Shown: positions 29,841 through 39,425, counted from the first letter of the stretch. The stretch is 64,000 nt of DNA from Solibacillus sp. FSL H8-0523 (GCF_038051985.1 NZ_CP150291.1:3968001-4032000), one strand, 5' to 3'. Made by a program: numbers and translations. The notes: generated by a model not told the origin, from the sequence alone.

Positions 29841-31640
29841 CTACTCAACCGTTACCGACTTCGCTAGATTACGTGGTTTATCCACGTCACAACGACGGTG
29901 AAGTGCTGCATAGTAGCTGATTAGCTGTAATGGCACAACTGATACTAACGGCGTTAATAATTCATGTACATGAGGGATTACGAGACGGTCGCCTTCTTCC
30001 TCCATGCCTTCCATTGCGATGATGCAGGCATTGGCACCGCGCGCTACTACCTCTTTCACGTTACCGCGAATGTTTAACGCCACGTCTTTTTGCGTTGCTA
30101 AAGCGAATACAGGTGTACCTTCTTCGATTAACGCAATCGTACCGTGCTTTAACTCACCACCCGCAAATCCTTCTGCTTGGATATACGAGATTTCTTTTAA
30201 TTTTAATGCGCCTTCTAAAGACACATAGAAGTCTATGTTACGACCGATGAAGAATGCGTTGCGCGCGATTTTTAAGAAGTCTTCTGCAATTTGCTCCATT
30301 TCTTCTTTTGAATCGATCATGGCTTGAATGCCATTTGCTACAATCGCAAGCTCTTGTTTTAAATCAAAATCAATTGCCACGCCTGTTTGCTTCGCTACCG
30401 CGTATGCAGCTACTGCTAACACAGCTACTTGTGCGACATATGCCTTTGTAGAAGCTACAGCGATTTCTGGGCCCGCGTGTAATAGTAATGTGTAATCCGC
30501 TTCACGAGAAAGCGTAGAGCCCGGAACATTTGTTACCGTTAATGCCTTGTAGCCTAGCTCTTTTATTTTTACTAATACTTGGCGGCTGTCTGCAGTTTCA
30601 CCTGATTGTGTAATGAACACGAATAATGGCTTTTCAGAAAGCAACGGCATGTTGTAGCCGAACTCACTTGAAATGTGTACTTCTACTGGAATTTTTGCGA
30701 TTTTTTCGAAGTATTGTTTGCCGATTAACCCTGCGTGATAGCTTGTGCCCGCTGCAATAATATATAAACGATCCGCATCAGCGATTGCATTTAAAATGTC
30801 TGTATCGATTGTTACATCTTCGCCTTGCTCGTATGCTTGAATAATTTTGCGGATGACAGTTGGCTGCTCATCCATTTCTTTCAACATGTAATGAGGGTAT
30901 GTGCCCTTTTCGATATCAGAAGCATCAAGCTCTGCTGTAAATGGTGCGCGTTCTACGACACGGCCATCTAATGAAGAGATTTCTACTTTATCTTTACGTA
31001 CAAGTACAACCTCTTTATCATGTAATTCGATAAATTGATTTGTTACTTGTAGCATCGCCATTGCGTCTGATGCGATGACGTTGAAATCTTCACCCACACC
31101 TACTAAAAGTGGTGATTTGTTTTTCGCCACAAAAATTGTTTCTACGTCCTCGTTATCTAGTAAAGCTAATGCGTAAGAGCCGTGTACAAGTGATAATGTT
31201 TTACGGAATGCTTCTAATGTTGATAAGCCTTCTTTTGCAAATTGGTCAACTAATTGCACGATAACTTCTGTATCTGTATCAGAATTCATTTGAATCCCTT
31301 TTAAATACGCTTTTTGTAATAGATGATAGTTTTCAATTACCCCGTTGTGCACTAATGTGTAACGACCCGTTGTACTTGTATGAGGGTGCGCGTTTAAGCG
31401 GTTTGGTACGCCGTGTGTTGCCCAGCGTGTATGGCCAATCCCTACTGCTGCTTCTACGTCGCCGTCTACTGCTTTACGTAAGTCTGCAATACGACCTTTT
31501 TCTTTGAATATCGTTACACCTTCTTCATTGTGTACCGCAATCCCCGCTGAATCATAGCCACGGTATTCTAATTTTTCCAAGCCTTTTAATAAAATTTCCT
31601 TCGCGTCTAAAACGCCGTTATATCCTACAATTCCACACAT
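29841..31640 (-). CDS. glmS: Glutamine-fructose-6-phosphate aminotransferase (isomerizing)
   Basis: 599 residues from ATG 31640 (CGGAGG ahead); an in-frame upstream ATG is not used, since the mature enzyme begins with catalytic Cys in MCGIVGYNG. The N-terminal glutaminase domain (to about residue 240) has RWATHG and HNGVIENY. Two SIS sugar-isomerase domains follow ([36 protein letters not shown]), and the C-terminus ends [12 protein letters not shown], the standard GlmS tail that TnsD-type proteins recognise at DNA level. It makes glucosamine-6-phosphate for cell-wall synthesis. Expression is set by the ribozyme upstream. The Tn7-like element is inserted about 110 bp downstream. Confidence 0.98.
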   Translation of the reverse strand: MCGIVGYNGVLDAKEILLKGLEKLEYRGYDSAGIAVHNEEGVTIFKEKGRIADLRKAVDGDVEAAVGIGHTRWATHGVPNRLNAHPHTSTTGRYTLVHNGVIENYHLLQKAYLKGIQMNSDTDTEVIVQLVDQFAKEGLSTLEAFRKTLSLVHGSYALALLDNEDVETIFVAKNKSPLLVGVGEDFNVIASDAMAMLQVTNQFIELHDKEVVLVRKDKVEISSLDGRVVERAPFTAELDASDIEKGTYPHYMLKEMDEQPTVIRKIIQAYEQGEDVTIDTDILNAIADADRLYIIAAGTSYHAGLIGKQYFEKIAKIPVEVHISSEFGYNMPLLSEKPLFVFITQSGETADSRQVLVKIKELGYKALTVTNVPGSTLSREADYTLLLHAGPEIAVASTKAYVAQVAVLAVAAYAVAKQTGVAIDFDLKQELAIVANGIQAMIDSKEEMEQIAEDFLKIARNAFFIGRNIDFYVSLEGALKLKEISYIQAEGFAGGELKHGTIALIEEGTPVFALATQKDVALNIRGNVKEVVARGANACIIAMEGMEEEGDRLVIPHVHELLTPLVSVVPLQLISYYAALHRRCDVDKPRNLAKSVTVE

Positions 31641-31796
31641 AATCCGATTTCCTCCGGTACATGCATACATCCCTTTTTGGCAATAGCAAAGTAGACTACG
31701 AAATCTACCTTTCTCGCAAAATATGGCGATTGCTCTCGTTTAGCAATGCTCCCATAAAAAGCCCAAATTAAAAGGTGATGTAGCTCGTCAATTTTT

Positions 31797-31961
31797 TAGT
31801 TTGATATGCCGTTTCGCTTTTTGTGCAAGAAATTGCTTCCTTGTTTTGAAAACGAAATTACAACCGGGCATGTGCGATTGGGAGGCATCCGCCGAAAAAT
31901 TCGATAAACCTCCACCTCGTCAGCTAAGACTAGTACCGTCCGATTTTCTTAGCTCTGGCGC
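31797..31961 (-). ncRNA. glmS glucosamine-6-phosphate-activated ribozyme/riboswitch
   Basis: On the minus strand the conserved GCGCC start (31961-31957, preceded by A at the cleavage site), the P2 arm closing in CTTAGCTGACGAGG, then TGGAGGTTTATCGAA and CGGCGGATGCCTCCC, follow the glmS ribozyme core closely. The supporting P3/P4 part (CAAGG / TTCTTG) ends near 31797. When GlcN6P binds, the RNA cleaves itself and the downstream glmS mRNA is degraded. The 3' limit is approximate. Confidence 0.93.
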
Positions 31962-32029
31962 TATTATTGTTTTCCGATTTTGTATGCGCAACATTCACTC
32001 CTTTACCGCGCAGCTTTTTAAGCTCTTTT

Positions 32030-32059
32030 ATCATACACATAAACAAATTCATCCGTCAA
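32030..32059 (-). promoter_or_regulatory. glmS sigma-A promoter
   Basis: TTGACG (32054-32059), 18-bp spacer, TATGAT (32030-32035), about 70 bp before the ribozyme core. Confidence 0.75.
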
Positions 32060-32073
32060 TAAATCCCGAAAAA

Positions 32074-32087
32074 TGTAAGCGCTTAAA
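32074..32087. promoter_or_regulatory. Candidate cre (CcpA) site
   Basis: TGTAAGCGCTTAAA matches the cre consensus TGWAANCGNTNWCA at 13 of 14 positions and is largely palindromic. It lies 15 bp upstream of the glmS -35 box. CcpA binding is inferred. Confidence 0.45.
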
Positions 32088-32091
32088 CAAA

Positions 32092-32126
32092 GAAAGCCCT
32101 GTTTTAGACTAAAAACTGGGGCTTTC
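32092..32126 (-). terminator. Terminator of the PfpI gene
   Basis: GAAAGCCC / GGGCTTTC hairpin, followed by TTTGTTT on the minus strand. Confidence 0.75.
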
Positions 32127-32155
32127 TTTCAATTTATTCTATGCAAGGCGACGTT

Positions 32156-32680
32156 TTACAGCCCCTTTTTCTCCAATAATTTCAAAATTTCACGGTTGAA
32201 AGCTGGTAAATCATCTGGTGTACGGCTTGTTACAAGCTGTTCCTGACATACGAATACTTCCTCGTCATGGAACTTCGCACCCGCGTATTCTAAATCCACT
32301 TTAATCGATTTGTAACCCGTTGTATCGCGGCCCTCTAAAGACTTTGCTGTAATGAGCAGCTGTGGACCATGACAAATCGCAAAGACTGGCTTCATTTCAT
32401 CCATAAAGTATTTGGCAAACGCTACTACACGATCATCGTCACGTAATAAGTCTGGTGAGAAACCACCTGGAATAAATAATGCATCAAAGTCTTCTGGCTT
32501 TATATCACCTACACCTTTATCAATCTTAATTGTAGCTTCACCGCGCTTACCCGTCACCGATTTATTTCCTTCCTTATCAATCGTCACAAGTGTATGCCCT
32601 GCTTGTTCTAATGCCTCTTTTGGACTTGTGAATTCCACATCTTCAAATTTGTCTGTTATTAACGTTGCAATCTTTGCCAA
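32156..32680 (-). CDS. DJ-1/PfpI-family protein (general stress protein 18 type)
   Basis: 174 residues. The nucleophile elbow AICHGPQLL carries the reactive Cys, with the acid residue in LFIPGGFSPD. This is the type-1 glutamine-amidotransferase-like fold of the PfpI/YfkM (GSP18) group, which includes glyoxalase/deglycase-like and protease-annotated members. Length and layout are normal. It sits between glmM and glmS, which are usually adjacent in Bacilli, as an extra single gene with its own terminator, so it is probably unrelated to cell-wall precursor synthesis. Exact activity cannot be assigned. Confidence 0.85.
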   Translation of the reverse strand: MAKIATLITDKFEDVEFTSPKEALEQAGHTLVTIDKEGNKSVTGKRGEATIKIDKGVGDIKPEDFDALFIPGGFSPDLLRDDDRVVAFAKYFMDEMKPVFAICHGPQLLITAKSLEGRDTTGYKSIKVDLEYAGAKFHDEEVFVCQEQLVTSRTPDDLPAFNREILKLLEKKGL

Positions 32681-32754
32681 TGTAAAACACTCCCTCGTCT
32701 TTTAAAGTACTTTACTTAGATTCCCTAAAATTTAACCTTTCAAACATAAAAAAA

Positions 32755-32790
32755 ACCGGTAGAAACTCTTCTTAAAGAGGATCTACCGGT
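32755..32790 (-). terminator. glmM terminator
   Basis: ACCGGTAGA / TCTACCGGT with inner CTCTT / AAGAG pairing, followed by TTTTTTT on the minus strand. Confidence 0.85.
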
Positions 32791-32800
32791 GTGAATAAGA

Positions 32801-34153
32801 TTATTCAGTTAAACCCATTTCCGCGCGTACTACATCTGCAATACGGTTTACGAAAGTTTCACAAGCTTCTACTGTTGCTGCCTCCACCATGACACGAACT
32901 AATGGCTCTGTACCTGATGGGCGCACTAATACACGACCGTTACCGTTCATTTCTGCTTCTACTTCAGTAATAACTGCTGCTACGTGTTCATTTTGTGTTA
33001 CCGCATGTTTATCCGTTACACGAACGTTTACTAACTTTTGAGGGTAGATTGTCATTTCAGCTGCAAGTTCAGATAATTTCTTATCTGTCGCTTTCATAAT
33101 GGCTACTAATTGAATCCCTGTTAATAAACCATCACCTGTTGTGTTGTAATCTAAAAATACGATGTGCCCTGATTGCTCACCACCAACGTTATAACCGTTT
33201 GCACGCATTTCTTCTACGACATAACGGTCACCCACTGCTGTTTGTACACTTGTCATGTCGTTATCTTCTAATGCTTTATAGAAGCCCATATTACTCATTA
33301 CAGTTGACACGACTGTGTTTTTCGCTAAGCGACCTTTTGCATTTAAGTACTTACCGATAATGAACATAATTTGGTCACCATCAACGATTGCTCCATTTTC
33401 GTCTACAGCGATTAAACGATCGCCGTCGCCATCAAATGCTAAACCAAGGTTTGCACCGCGCTCCACTGCAAATGCAGCTAGCTTTTCAGGGTGAGTTGAA
33501 CCCACGCCCTCGTTAATATTTAAGCCATCTGGAGAAGCACCCATTGTTGAGATATCTGCTTCTAAATCAGCAAATAAATGTGTTGCTAATGAAGACGTTG
33601 CTCCGTGCGCACAGTCTAATGCGACATGTAAGCCAACGAAGTCTTCATCTACTGTTTGTTTTAAGTAAGAAATATATTTTTGACCACCTTCGAAGTAGTC
33701 TGTCACTGAACCAATTGCAGCGCCTACTGGACGTGGTAATGTATCTTGTTCTGCATCAATTAGCGCTTCGATTTCTGCTTCTTGTGCATCTGTTAATTTA
33801 AAGCCATCCGGACCGAAAAATTTAATGCCGTTGTCCGCCACAGGATTGTGTGACGCCGAGATCATAACACCCGCTTCTGCATTCATGACACGTGAAAGAT
33901 AAGCGACACCTGGTGTACTAATAACACCTAGGCGCATTACCTCTGCACCAATTGAAAGAAGACCTGCAATTAATGCACCTTCTAACATTTCTCCAGAAAT
34001 ACGTGTGTCACGTCCAATTAATACTTTCGGGCGATCTTTCGCATCCTTTGTTAGCACATAGCCGCCAATACGACCTAATTTAAATGCGAACTCTGGTGTT
34101 AACTCGCTATTTGCGACACCGCGGACGCCATCTGTTCCGAAATATTTACCCAT
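32801..34153 (-). CDS. glmM: Phosphoglucosamine mutase
   Basis: 450 residues. N-terminal [14 protein letters not shown], active-site phosphoserine loop [17 protein letters not shown] (Ser near residue 100), metal-binding loop [10 protein letters not shown], sugar-binding GGEQSGHI and phosphate-binding [12 protein letters not shown] are all present. It converts glucosamine-6-phosphate to glucosamine-1-phosphate, the step after GlmS in UDP-GlcNAc synthesis. It ends the cdaA-cdaR-glmM operon typical of Bacilli, where CdaA and GlmM products also interact physically. Confidence 0.98.
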   Translation of the reverse strand: MGKYFGTDGVRGVANSELTPEFAFKLGRIGGYVLTKDAKDRPKVLIGRDTRISGEMLEGALIAGLLSIGAEVMRLGVISTPGVAYLSRVMNAEAGVMISASHNPVADNGIKFFGPDGFKLTDAQEAEIEALIDAEQDTLPRPVGAAIGSVTDYFEGGQKYISYLKQTVDEDFVGLHVALDCAHGATSSLATHLFADLEADISTMGASPDGLNINEGVGSTHPEKLAAFAVERGANLGLAFDGDGDRLIAVDENGAIVDGDQIMFIIGKYLNAKGRLAKNTVVSTVMSNMGFYKALEDNDMTSVQTAVGDRYVVEEMRANGYNVGGEQSGHIVFLDYNTTGDGLLTGIQLVAIMKATDKKLSELAAEMTIYPQKLVNVRVTDKHAVTQNEHVAAVITEVEAEMNGNGRVLVRPSGTEPLVRVMVEAATVEACETFVNRIADVVRAEMGLTE

Positions 34154-34241
34154 TACTTTTTCTCTCCTTCAACGCCTGACCTATCATACGTTTTAAATGT
34201 TTCGTCTATTAACGAATTGATTTAGATGTTACTTGATGTAA

Positions 34242-35252
34242 TTAATTTTCCCCAGCCTCATCTACGCCAGCTTCAGCATCCACTTCGCTCACGTTTTCTT
34301 CTTCGTCAGCTGGCTCAATTATTACATCTGCATGAATTGTCAGTTGATCTTGTGATAATTTTGTTGCACCTGTTGGTAAAGCAATTGCAAAATCATATGA
34401 ACCGGATTCTGTAATCTTAGAACGATCCACTTCCACAACAACTTCTTTTAAGACATCAATCGTAGCTTTCGTACCGTATACCGTAATTTTTGATGGCTCT
34501 AACGATAAGTTTTCAATCGTTACACCTTCTTGTAAACTACCTGTTTCAATAAGTGTAATCGGTAGCTCTCGACTATATTCATTAATTTCAACTTTTACGT
34601 TTACCTTATCAGGACCTACACGTACGTCTAGCTTATTTAAATCACGATCTAATACTTTGACCGTTGCTTGTTGTTCAAATGATTTTTCGATTCCTTTTTC
34701 ACCTGTCACCGTAGCTTTAACATAGCTTATGCCATCAATGACACTTTTCGCACCTGTAATTGTGACACGTGTCGGCTCTGCTGTCATACTCTTCACGATA
34801 TAGTCTTCTTTTACAAGGCGGTTATTCATTTCAGGTTCAACTCGGAACTCTTCTGTAATCTTCTCTTCAATCTGCACATGTACGATTTTCGGATCGATTG
34901 AAACATTTAGTTTTTCAGAAAAGTTTTCTTGCTGTATTGTAACGCTATGTTCGCCAATTAACAATGAGTTTAAATCGACAAATACTTTAAAGTCCTTTTC
35001 AATCTTCGTGAGTGTGACGATTGATGTCGGGCCTGAAATCTTCACATCGACCGTTTCAGGAAGCCCTGTCACAAATAAATTGTCATGATCATAATACACC
35101 TCTAATGGCACATTTGTAATGACATCTGTTTCATTAAAAGAGCTCGTTTCGGCGATGCGTTTTTCTTCTGTTTGAATATATAAGAATAACGCCAACGCTA
35201 AAAATAGCGCCGTTAAACGTAGCATCCATGGGCTATCAAATAATTTATCCAT
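34242..35252 (-). CDS. cdaR: CdaR (YbbR-domain regulator of diadenylate cyclase)
   Basis: 336 residues. One N-terminal membrane helix (MLRLTALFLALALFLYIQTE), then a series of YbbR repeats outside the membrane (NVPLEVYYDHDNLFVTGLPE, then FRVEPEMNNRLVKEDYIVKS, ELPITLIETGSLQEGVTIEN and later ones). The acidic C-terminal tail is EEENVSEVDAEAGVDEAGE. CdaR binds CdaA and modulates c-di-AMP synthesis. It overlaps cdaA by 8 bp; glmM follows after about 90 bp. Confidence 0.95.
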   Translation of the reverse strand: MDKLFDSPWMLRLTALFLALALFLYIQTEEKRIAETSSFNETDVITNVPLEVYYDHDNLFVTGLPETVDVKISGPTSIVTLTKIEKDFKVFVDLNSLLIGEHSVTIQQENFSEKLNVSIDPKIVHVQIEEKITEEFRVEPEMNNRLVKEDYIVKSMTAEPTRVTITGAKSVIDGISYVKATVTGEKGIEKSFEQQATVKVLDRDLNKLDVRVGPDKVNVKVEINEYSRELPITLIETGSLQEGVTIENLSLEPSKITVYGTKATIDVLKEVVVEVDRSKITESGSYDFAIALPTGATKLSQDQLTIHADVIIEPADEEENVSEVDAEAGVDEAGEN

Positions 35253-36081
35253 TCTTCTTCCCTCCCCAAGTCCACTTAGTCGCTAAGTTAGAATCTTGCT
35301 CAGGGCCGAACCACATTTTACGTAGAAGCTCCTCGAATTCTGCAATTGATAGATTACGATGTAAATTACCATTTACCGTAATACTAATCGCACCCGTTTC
35401 TTCTGATACAACAACCGTTATCGCATCTGTCACTTCACTAAGTCCAAGTGCGGCACGGTGACGCGTTCCAAGTTCTTTTGAAATGAACGCACTTTCCGAA
35501 AGCGGTAAATAACAAGCCGCTGCAGCAATTTCGTTCTTTTTAATAATCACCGCGCCATCATGTAGCGGTGTATTGGGAATAAAAATATTAATGAGTAGCT
35601 CTGAAGAAATGCTCGCATCCATTTTTATACCTGTTTCTATATACTCGTTCAAGCCTGTTTCTTTTTCAATTGAAATCAGCGCACCAATTCGACGCTTTGC
35701 CATATAGCTAACCGACTTTTTCATGGCTTCCACTAATCGCGTTTGTTCATCCTCTTGCTGACTATTCGTACGTTGGAAGATCTTCCCTCGACCAATTTGC
35801 TCCAGTGCTCTACGTATCTCTGGCTGGAAAATAATGATGATTGCTAGGAAACCCCAATCGATGACTTCCTGTAACAGCCAATCAAGGGTATCTAAGCCGA
35901 ACACATATGTAGCAAATTTCGCTAACACAACGATGAGCAACCCTTTCAATAATTGAACGGCTTTCGTTCCTTTTATGAGGGTTAATGCTTTGTAAACAAC
36001 GTACCACACCAGTAACACATCTAACACTTTAAAAATAATATCTACAGCCGCAATGTCTGTAAATTGTTCAAAAATTTGCAT
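35245..36081 (-). CDS. cdaA: Membrane diadenylate cyclase CdaA (c-di-AMP synthase)
   Basis: 278 residues. Three N-terminal membrane helices (for example IIFKVLDVLLVWYVVYKAL and WGFLAIIIIFQPEIRRALEQ) precede the DAC domain with its signature LHDGAVIIKKNEIAAAACYL and GTRHRAALGLSE, including the DGA and RHR motifs that bind and condense two ATP. c-di-AMP controls potassium uptake and cell-wall homeostasis. First gene of the cdaA-cdaR-glmM operon; SD GGGGG precedes the ATG. Confidence 0.97.
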   Translation of the reverse strand: MQIFEQFTDIAAVDIIFKVLDVLLVWYVVYKALTLIKGTKAVQLLKGLLIVVLAKFATYVFGLDTLDWLLQEVIDWGFLAIIIIFQPEIRRALEQIGRGKIFQRTNSQQEDEQTRLVEAMKKSVSYMAKRRIGALISIEKETGLNEYIETGIKMDASISSELLINIFIPNTPLHDGAVIIKKNEIAAAACYLPLSESAFISKELGTRHRAALGLSEVTDAITVVVSEETGAISITVNGNLHRNLSIAEFEELLRKMWFGPEQDSNLATKWTWGGKKNG

Positions 36082-36121
36082 GTGGCATCCCCCACTTTTA
36101 ATAGCTAATCATACTGCTTTT

Positions 36122-36149
36122 AGTATAGCACAATTCAAGCCGTGATTAA
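36122..36149 (-). promoter_or_regulatory. Possible promoter of the cdaA operon
   Basis: TATACT (36122-36127) with a poor -35 (TTAATC, 36144-36149) at 16 bp. Position upstream of cdaA is suitable; the -35 match is weak. Confidence 0.4.
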
Positions 36150-36164
36150 CTTTCTTAACAGAAA

Positions 36165-36190
36165 AAAGTCTACCCCAGCGAGTAGACTTT
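36165..36190 (-). terminator. Terminator of sigW-rsiW
   Basis: AAAGTCTAC / GTAGACTTT hairpin, then TTTTCTG on the minus strand. Confidence 0.8.
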
Positions 36191-36234
36191 GCTTCTTTTA
36201 ATAGGACGTCATTTTTTTCTAAAAAGTTTCGTGA

Positions 36235-36846
36235 TTATTCAAAAACGGCTTTTACATCTTGGAAGCCTGTTTTAATTTTATACCATAGCCATTCGAACAT
36301 TTCATCAATTTCTTCTACTTGCCCTGTGACAACAGCAGTAGATGCCATGTAATTGCCGTTAATAACTGTAATATTACCGTCTACTTCTCCCTCAACGATA
36401 ATATCGCCATTCTTTACGACAATATCACCTTTAACAACCTCTCCAGCTGGAACCATTACCGTTTGACCATCCACAACTAAGTTCGGCTGCTTTGTCACCG
36501 AGAATTGCTCCTCATTCGGGAAGCTACCTAACAACGCTGTACTCATAAATACACAAAATACAGCTGCCGCTACAAGCACCGGATGATGGCGGAACCACCT
36601 TTTAATGCCAACCGCGCTTTTACGCTTTGGTAAACGGCTCATTACTTGATCCTCTAAGCCAGGAGGGGCAGTAATATGCGCTGCACTCTTGATAAACGCA
36701 ACCGTGTCACTTAATTCATGCATATGTTGTTGGCAATCCGAGCACGCTTGCAGGTGTTGCTTTAAGTTCTTTTCATGCTCACGGCTAATATCACCATCTA
36801 AATATTCGTGCATATAATCCACGAATTGTGATGCACACGTTTTCAT
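36235..36846 (-). CDS. rsiW: Anti-sigma-W factor RsiW
   Basis: 203 residues from ATG 36846, chosen because AGGAGG lies 9 bp before it (an in-frame ATG touching the SD is rejected). The N-terminal zinc anti-sigma domain has H-x3-C-x2-C in QHLQACSDC. One membrane helix (HHPVLVAAAVFCVFMSTALL) follows. The extracytoplasmic part is a bactofilin-like repeated strand pattern (KGDIVVKNGDIIVEGEVDGN). RsiW holds sigma-W until regulated proteolysis (PrsW/RasP) removes it. It follows sigW by 13 bp. Confidence 0.92.
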   Translation of the reverse strand: MKTCASQFVDYMHEYLDGDISREHEKNLKQHLQACSDCQQHMHELSDTVAFIKSAAHITAPPGLEDQVMSRLPKRKSAVGIKRWFRHHPVLVAAAVFCVFMSTALLGSFPNEEQFSVTKQPNLVVDGQTVMVPAGEVVKGDIVVKNGDIIVEGEVDGNITVINGNYMASTAVVTGQVEEIDEMFEWLWYKIKTGFQDVKAVFE

Positions 36847-36859
36847 GCGTATCATCCTC

Positions 36860-37423
36860 CTACAAATTATTTAACTGTTTTCGTAATGCTTCTCTGCCAC
36901 GGTGGATACGGGTTTTTACCGTTCCTAGTGGCATATCTAATATTTCACTAATTTCCTGCAATGACAGCTCTTCAATATACTTTAAAACGATAACCGATCG
37001 ATATTTATCTGGCAATCGACTAATTTCATATTGAATACGGTCTTGAAGCTCCATTTGCTCTACTGCTTCTTCAGGCAATTGCTCATCTGCCGCAATTTGC
37101 GAATACATATCTAACCCATCTGTACCAGCAACCTCTGCATCTAAGTAATAATCCGGCTTCTTTTTACGTATTCGGTCAATACAAAGATTCGTCGCGATTC
37201 GATAAAGCCACGTCGAAAATTTCCGTTTTTGATCATACGAATGAAGATTAATATAGGCACGTATAAATGCCTCTTGCGCGATATCCTCAGCTTCTTGTTG
37301 ATTGCTGAGCATACGGTAACACACTTGATACAGCTTGTGCTGGTAGAGGTTAACAATATCGGCATATGCGTTTTGATCACCTTTAAGCACTTGCTTTATT
37401 CTTTTATTTACTAACGCATCCAT
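36860..37423 (-). CDS. sigW: ECF sigma factor SigW
   Basis: 187 residues, the normal length. Region 2 has CYRMLSNQQEAEDIAQEAFI and FSTWLYRIATNLCIDRIRKK, and region 4 has LPDKYRSVIVLKYIEELSLQ and EISEILDMPLGTVKTRIHRG. Sigma-W directs the envelope-stress and antimicrobial-peptide regulon. A near-perfect sigma-W promoter lies just upstream, so the operon is autoregulated. Confidence 0.95.
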   Translation of the reverse strand: MDALVNKRIKQVLKGDQNAYADIVNLYQHKLYQVCYRMLSNQQEAEDIAQEAFIRAYINLHSYDQKRKFSTWLYRIATNLCIDRIRKKKPDYYLDAEVAGTDGLDMYSQIAADEQLPEEAVEQMELQDRIQYEISRLPDKYRSVIVLKYIEELSLQEISEILDMPLGTVKTRIHRGREALRKQLNNL

Positions 37424-37458
37424 TTGTCTTTCCTCTCCACCTTATTAGCTGTTCTATA

Positions 37459-37486
37459 TATACGGACGGCACATATAAAGGTTTCA
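37459..37486 (-). promoter_or_regulatory. Sigma-W autoregulatory promoter of sigW-rsiW
   Basis: TGAAAC (37481-37486), 16-bp spacer, CGTATA (37459-37464), the published Bacillus sigma-W consensus (TGAAAC-N16-CGTA). It lies about 40 bp ahead of sigW. Confidence 0.88.
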
Positions 37487-37563
37487 TTTTTTTACGAAAA
37501 ATTTATAATCGATTTCTTTATTATAGCAAATTTCGTTTCTTCCAATATATGTTTTCTCAATAT

Positions 37564-38469
37564 TCATACTAAAGTTTCCCCAAATAACGAACCAACGAGC
37601 GCAACTGCAACATCTGCCGTTTTATTGTGTTCATCTAAAATCGGATTCACCTCAACAAATTCAGCAGAAGTTAACAGGCCTGATTCCTGAATCATCTCCA
37701 TTGCCAAGTGACTTTCACGATATGTAATGCCTCCCGCAACTGGTGTTCCGACTCCTGGTGTGTAGAGCGGGTCTAGTGCATCTAAATCCAGCGATAAATG
37801 CAGCCCATCAATTTGTTTTTCTTTGAAGTAGGCAAGCGTTTGTTCCATTACATGCGTCATTCCTAATCGATCAATTTCGTGCATTGTATACACTTGAATA
37901 CCACGTTCCTTTATTAACACACGCTCCCCTTCATCAATCGAACGCCCGCCAATAATAATAATGTTTTCCGCCTGTATTTTTGCTTCACTGTGTAAAATTG
38001 ATGTTAAGCGCTCATGCCCCAAACCAATACTCGTCGCAAGCGGCATCCCGTGAATATTACCTGATGGCGTTGTTTCTGGTGTATTTAAATCAGCGTGTGC
38101 ATCAAACCAAATAACGCCTAAGTTTTTATAATGTAACGATAAACCTGCCAGTGTCCCAATCGCAATACTATGATCCCCACCAAGCACAAGCGGTGTACGT
38201 TGATTTTCAACAACCAACTTCACCATATTGGCAAGCTCCGTATTCACCTGTATAACTTCTTCTAAATTTAAAAGACGCGTATCTTGTTGCTCTAATCTCT
38301 GTTGATCAGACGCTCGAATATTCCCTTCATCCACTACTTCATAGCCAAGTATTTGTAAACGTTCCTGTAATCCTGCATAGCGTATGGCACTCGGCCCCAT
38401 ATCCACACCTCGTCGTTGCTGCCCATAATCACAAGGTACTCCAATAATTGAAACGTTTCTATTCTTCAT
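37564..38469 (-). CDS. rocF: Arginase
   Basis: 301 residues. The ureohydrolase metal motifs are complete: GGDHSIAIG, WFDAHADLNTPE and LSLDLDALDPLYTPG, with the C-terminal VEVNPILDEHNKTADVAVAL. It hydrolyses arginine to ornithine and urea using two Mn2+ ions. In Bacillus rocF belongs to the arginine catabolic regulon; here it stands alone upstream of sigW. This placement beside sigW occurs in related Bacilli. No AhrC/RocR site was identified by eye. Confidence 0.95.
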   Translation of the reverse strand: MKNRNVSIIGVPCDYGQQRRGVDMGPSAIRYAGLQERLQILGYEVVDEGNIRASDQQRLEQQDTRLLNLEEVIQVNTELANMVKLVVENQRTPLVLGGDHSIAIGTLAGLSLHYKNLGVIWFDAHADLNTPETTPSGNIHGMPLATSIGLGHERLTSILHSEAKIQAENIIIIGGRSIDEGERVLIKERGIQVYTMHEIDRLGMTHVMEQTLAYFKEKQIDGLHLSLDLDALDPLYTPGVGTPVAGGITYRESHLAMEMIQESGLLTSAEFVEVNPILDEHNKTADVAVALVGSLFGETLV

Positions 38470-38580
38470 CTTTTCGCATCCCCTAACATGTTTGCATTTC
38501 GTTTACTCTACTCTTCTAAACTATGCTCATTAGTCTCTTTTCGAGCTCGTACATGCTTTTCCCTTTTTAGACGCAAAAAA

Positions 38581-38606
38581 TCCCTTACTTAGAATTAAGT
38601 AAAGGA
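38581..38606 (-). terminator. Terminator of the second tRNA cluster
   Basis: TCCCTTACTT / AAGTAAAGGA hairpin followed by TTTTTTGCG on the minus strand. Confidence 0.8.
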
Positions 38607-38653
38607 TTGTAATTTTTATATTTAAGTACACTTCTAAATTGCAAAAATAAAAG

Positions 38654-38726
38654 TGAGCCATGAAGGACTCGAACCTTCGACCCTCTGATTAAAAGTCAGA
38701 TGCTCTACCAACTGAGCTAATGGCTC
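38654..38726 (-). tRNA. tRNA-Lys(UUU)
   Basis: Anticodon loop CTTTTAA; body as at 1523-1598 but CCA not encoded. Confidence 0.95.
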
Positions 38727-38742
38727 ATAAAAAATAAAAAAA

Positions 38743-38817
38743 TGGCTGGGGAACCTGGATTCGAACCAGGGCATGACGGAATCAAAATCCGTTGCCTTAC
38801 CGCTTGGCTATACCCCA
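38743..38817 (-). tRNA. tRNA-Gln(UUG)
   Basis: Anticodon loop TTTTGAT, encoded CCA; same as 1614-1688. Confidence 0.95.
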
Positions 38818-38830
38818 AACATTTTATAGA

Positions 38831-38914
38831 TGGTGGAGGGGGACGGATTCGAACCGCCGAACCCTAAGGAGCGGATTTACAGTCCGCCGCGTTTAGCCAC
38901 TTCGCTACCCCTCC
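38831..38914 (-). tRNA. tRNA-Tyr(GUA)
   Basis: Anticodon loop CTGTAAA, long variable arm, encoded CCA; same as 1901-1984. Confidence 0.95.
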
Positions 38915-38943
38915 GACACAGTATAACAGCTTGTTAAAAAATA

Positions 38944-39019
38944 TGGTGGAGGATGACGGGCTCGAACCGCCGACCCCCTGCTTGTAAGGCAGGTGCTCTC
39001 CCAGCTGAGCTAATCCTCC
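38944..39019 (-). tRNA. tRNA-Val(UAC)
   Basis: Acceptor GGAGGAT/ATCCTCC, anticodon loop CTTACAA (TAC), encoded CCA. Only valine tRNA in the window. Confidence 0.94.
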
Positions 39020-39061
39020 ATACTAACAAGTGTTATGATTATTTTTTTATGAAGCCTTAAA

Positions 39062-39136
39062 TGGTGACCCGTACGGGATTCGAACCCGTGTTACCGCCGT
39101 GAAAGGGCGGTGTCTTAACCACTTGACCAACGGGCC
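39062..39136 (-). tRNA. tRNA-Glu(UUC)
   Basis: Anticodon loop CTTTCAC (TTC). Unlike the copy at 254-325, CCA is encoded. Confidence 0.95.
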
Positions 39137-39175
39137 GTTACTTTATATAATGTTGCTCTCTTTAAGACAAGATTT

Positions 39176-39204
39176 ATATTACCATCATTCTCTAAAGTAT
39201 GCAA
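39176..39204 (-). promoter_or_regulatory. Promoter of the tRNA-Glu to tRNA-Lys unit
   Basis: TTGCAT (39199-39204), 17-bp spacer, TAATAT (39176-39181), about 40 bp before tRNA-Glu. Confidence 0.7.
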
Positions 39205-39271
39205 CCCTTTTTTGAAAATTTTTTTAAAAGAATTTTTATTTTCATATTTTGCTAAAAAAACGCAAAAAAAA

Positions 39272-39347
39272 TGGCTCCGAAGGCAGGACTCGAACCTGCG
39301 ACCTGCCGGTTAACAGCCGGATGCTCTACCAACTGAGCTACTTCGGA
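39272..39347 (-). tRNA. tRNA-Asn(GUU)
   Basis: Anticodon loop CTGTTAA, encoded CCA; same as 327-402. Confidence 0.95.
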
Positions 39348-39397
39348 ACGCTACTAGTATGTACTGAGTTTATGTTGCTCTCTTTAGTACATTTCTT

Positions 39398-39425
39398 ATT
39401 ATAGCAACGTTTTTGATTAATACAA
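39398..39425 (-). promoter_or_regulatory. Promoter of tRNA-Asn
   Basis: TTGTAT (39420-39425), 16-bp spacer, TATAAT (39398-39403), about 50 bp before tRNA-Asn. Confidence 0.7.
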
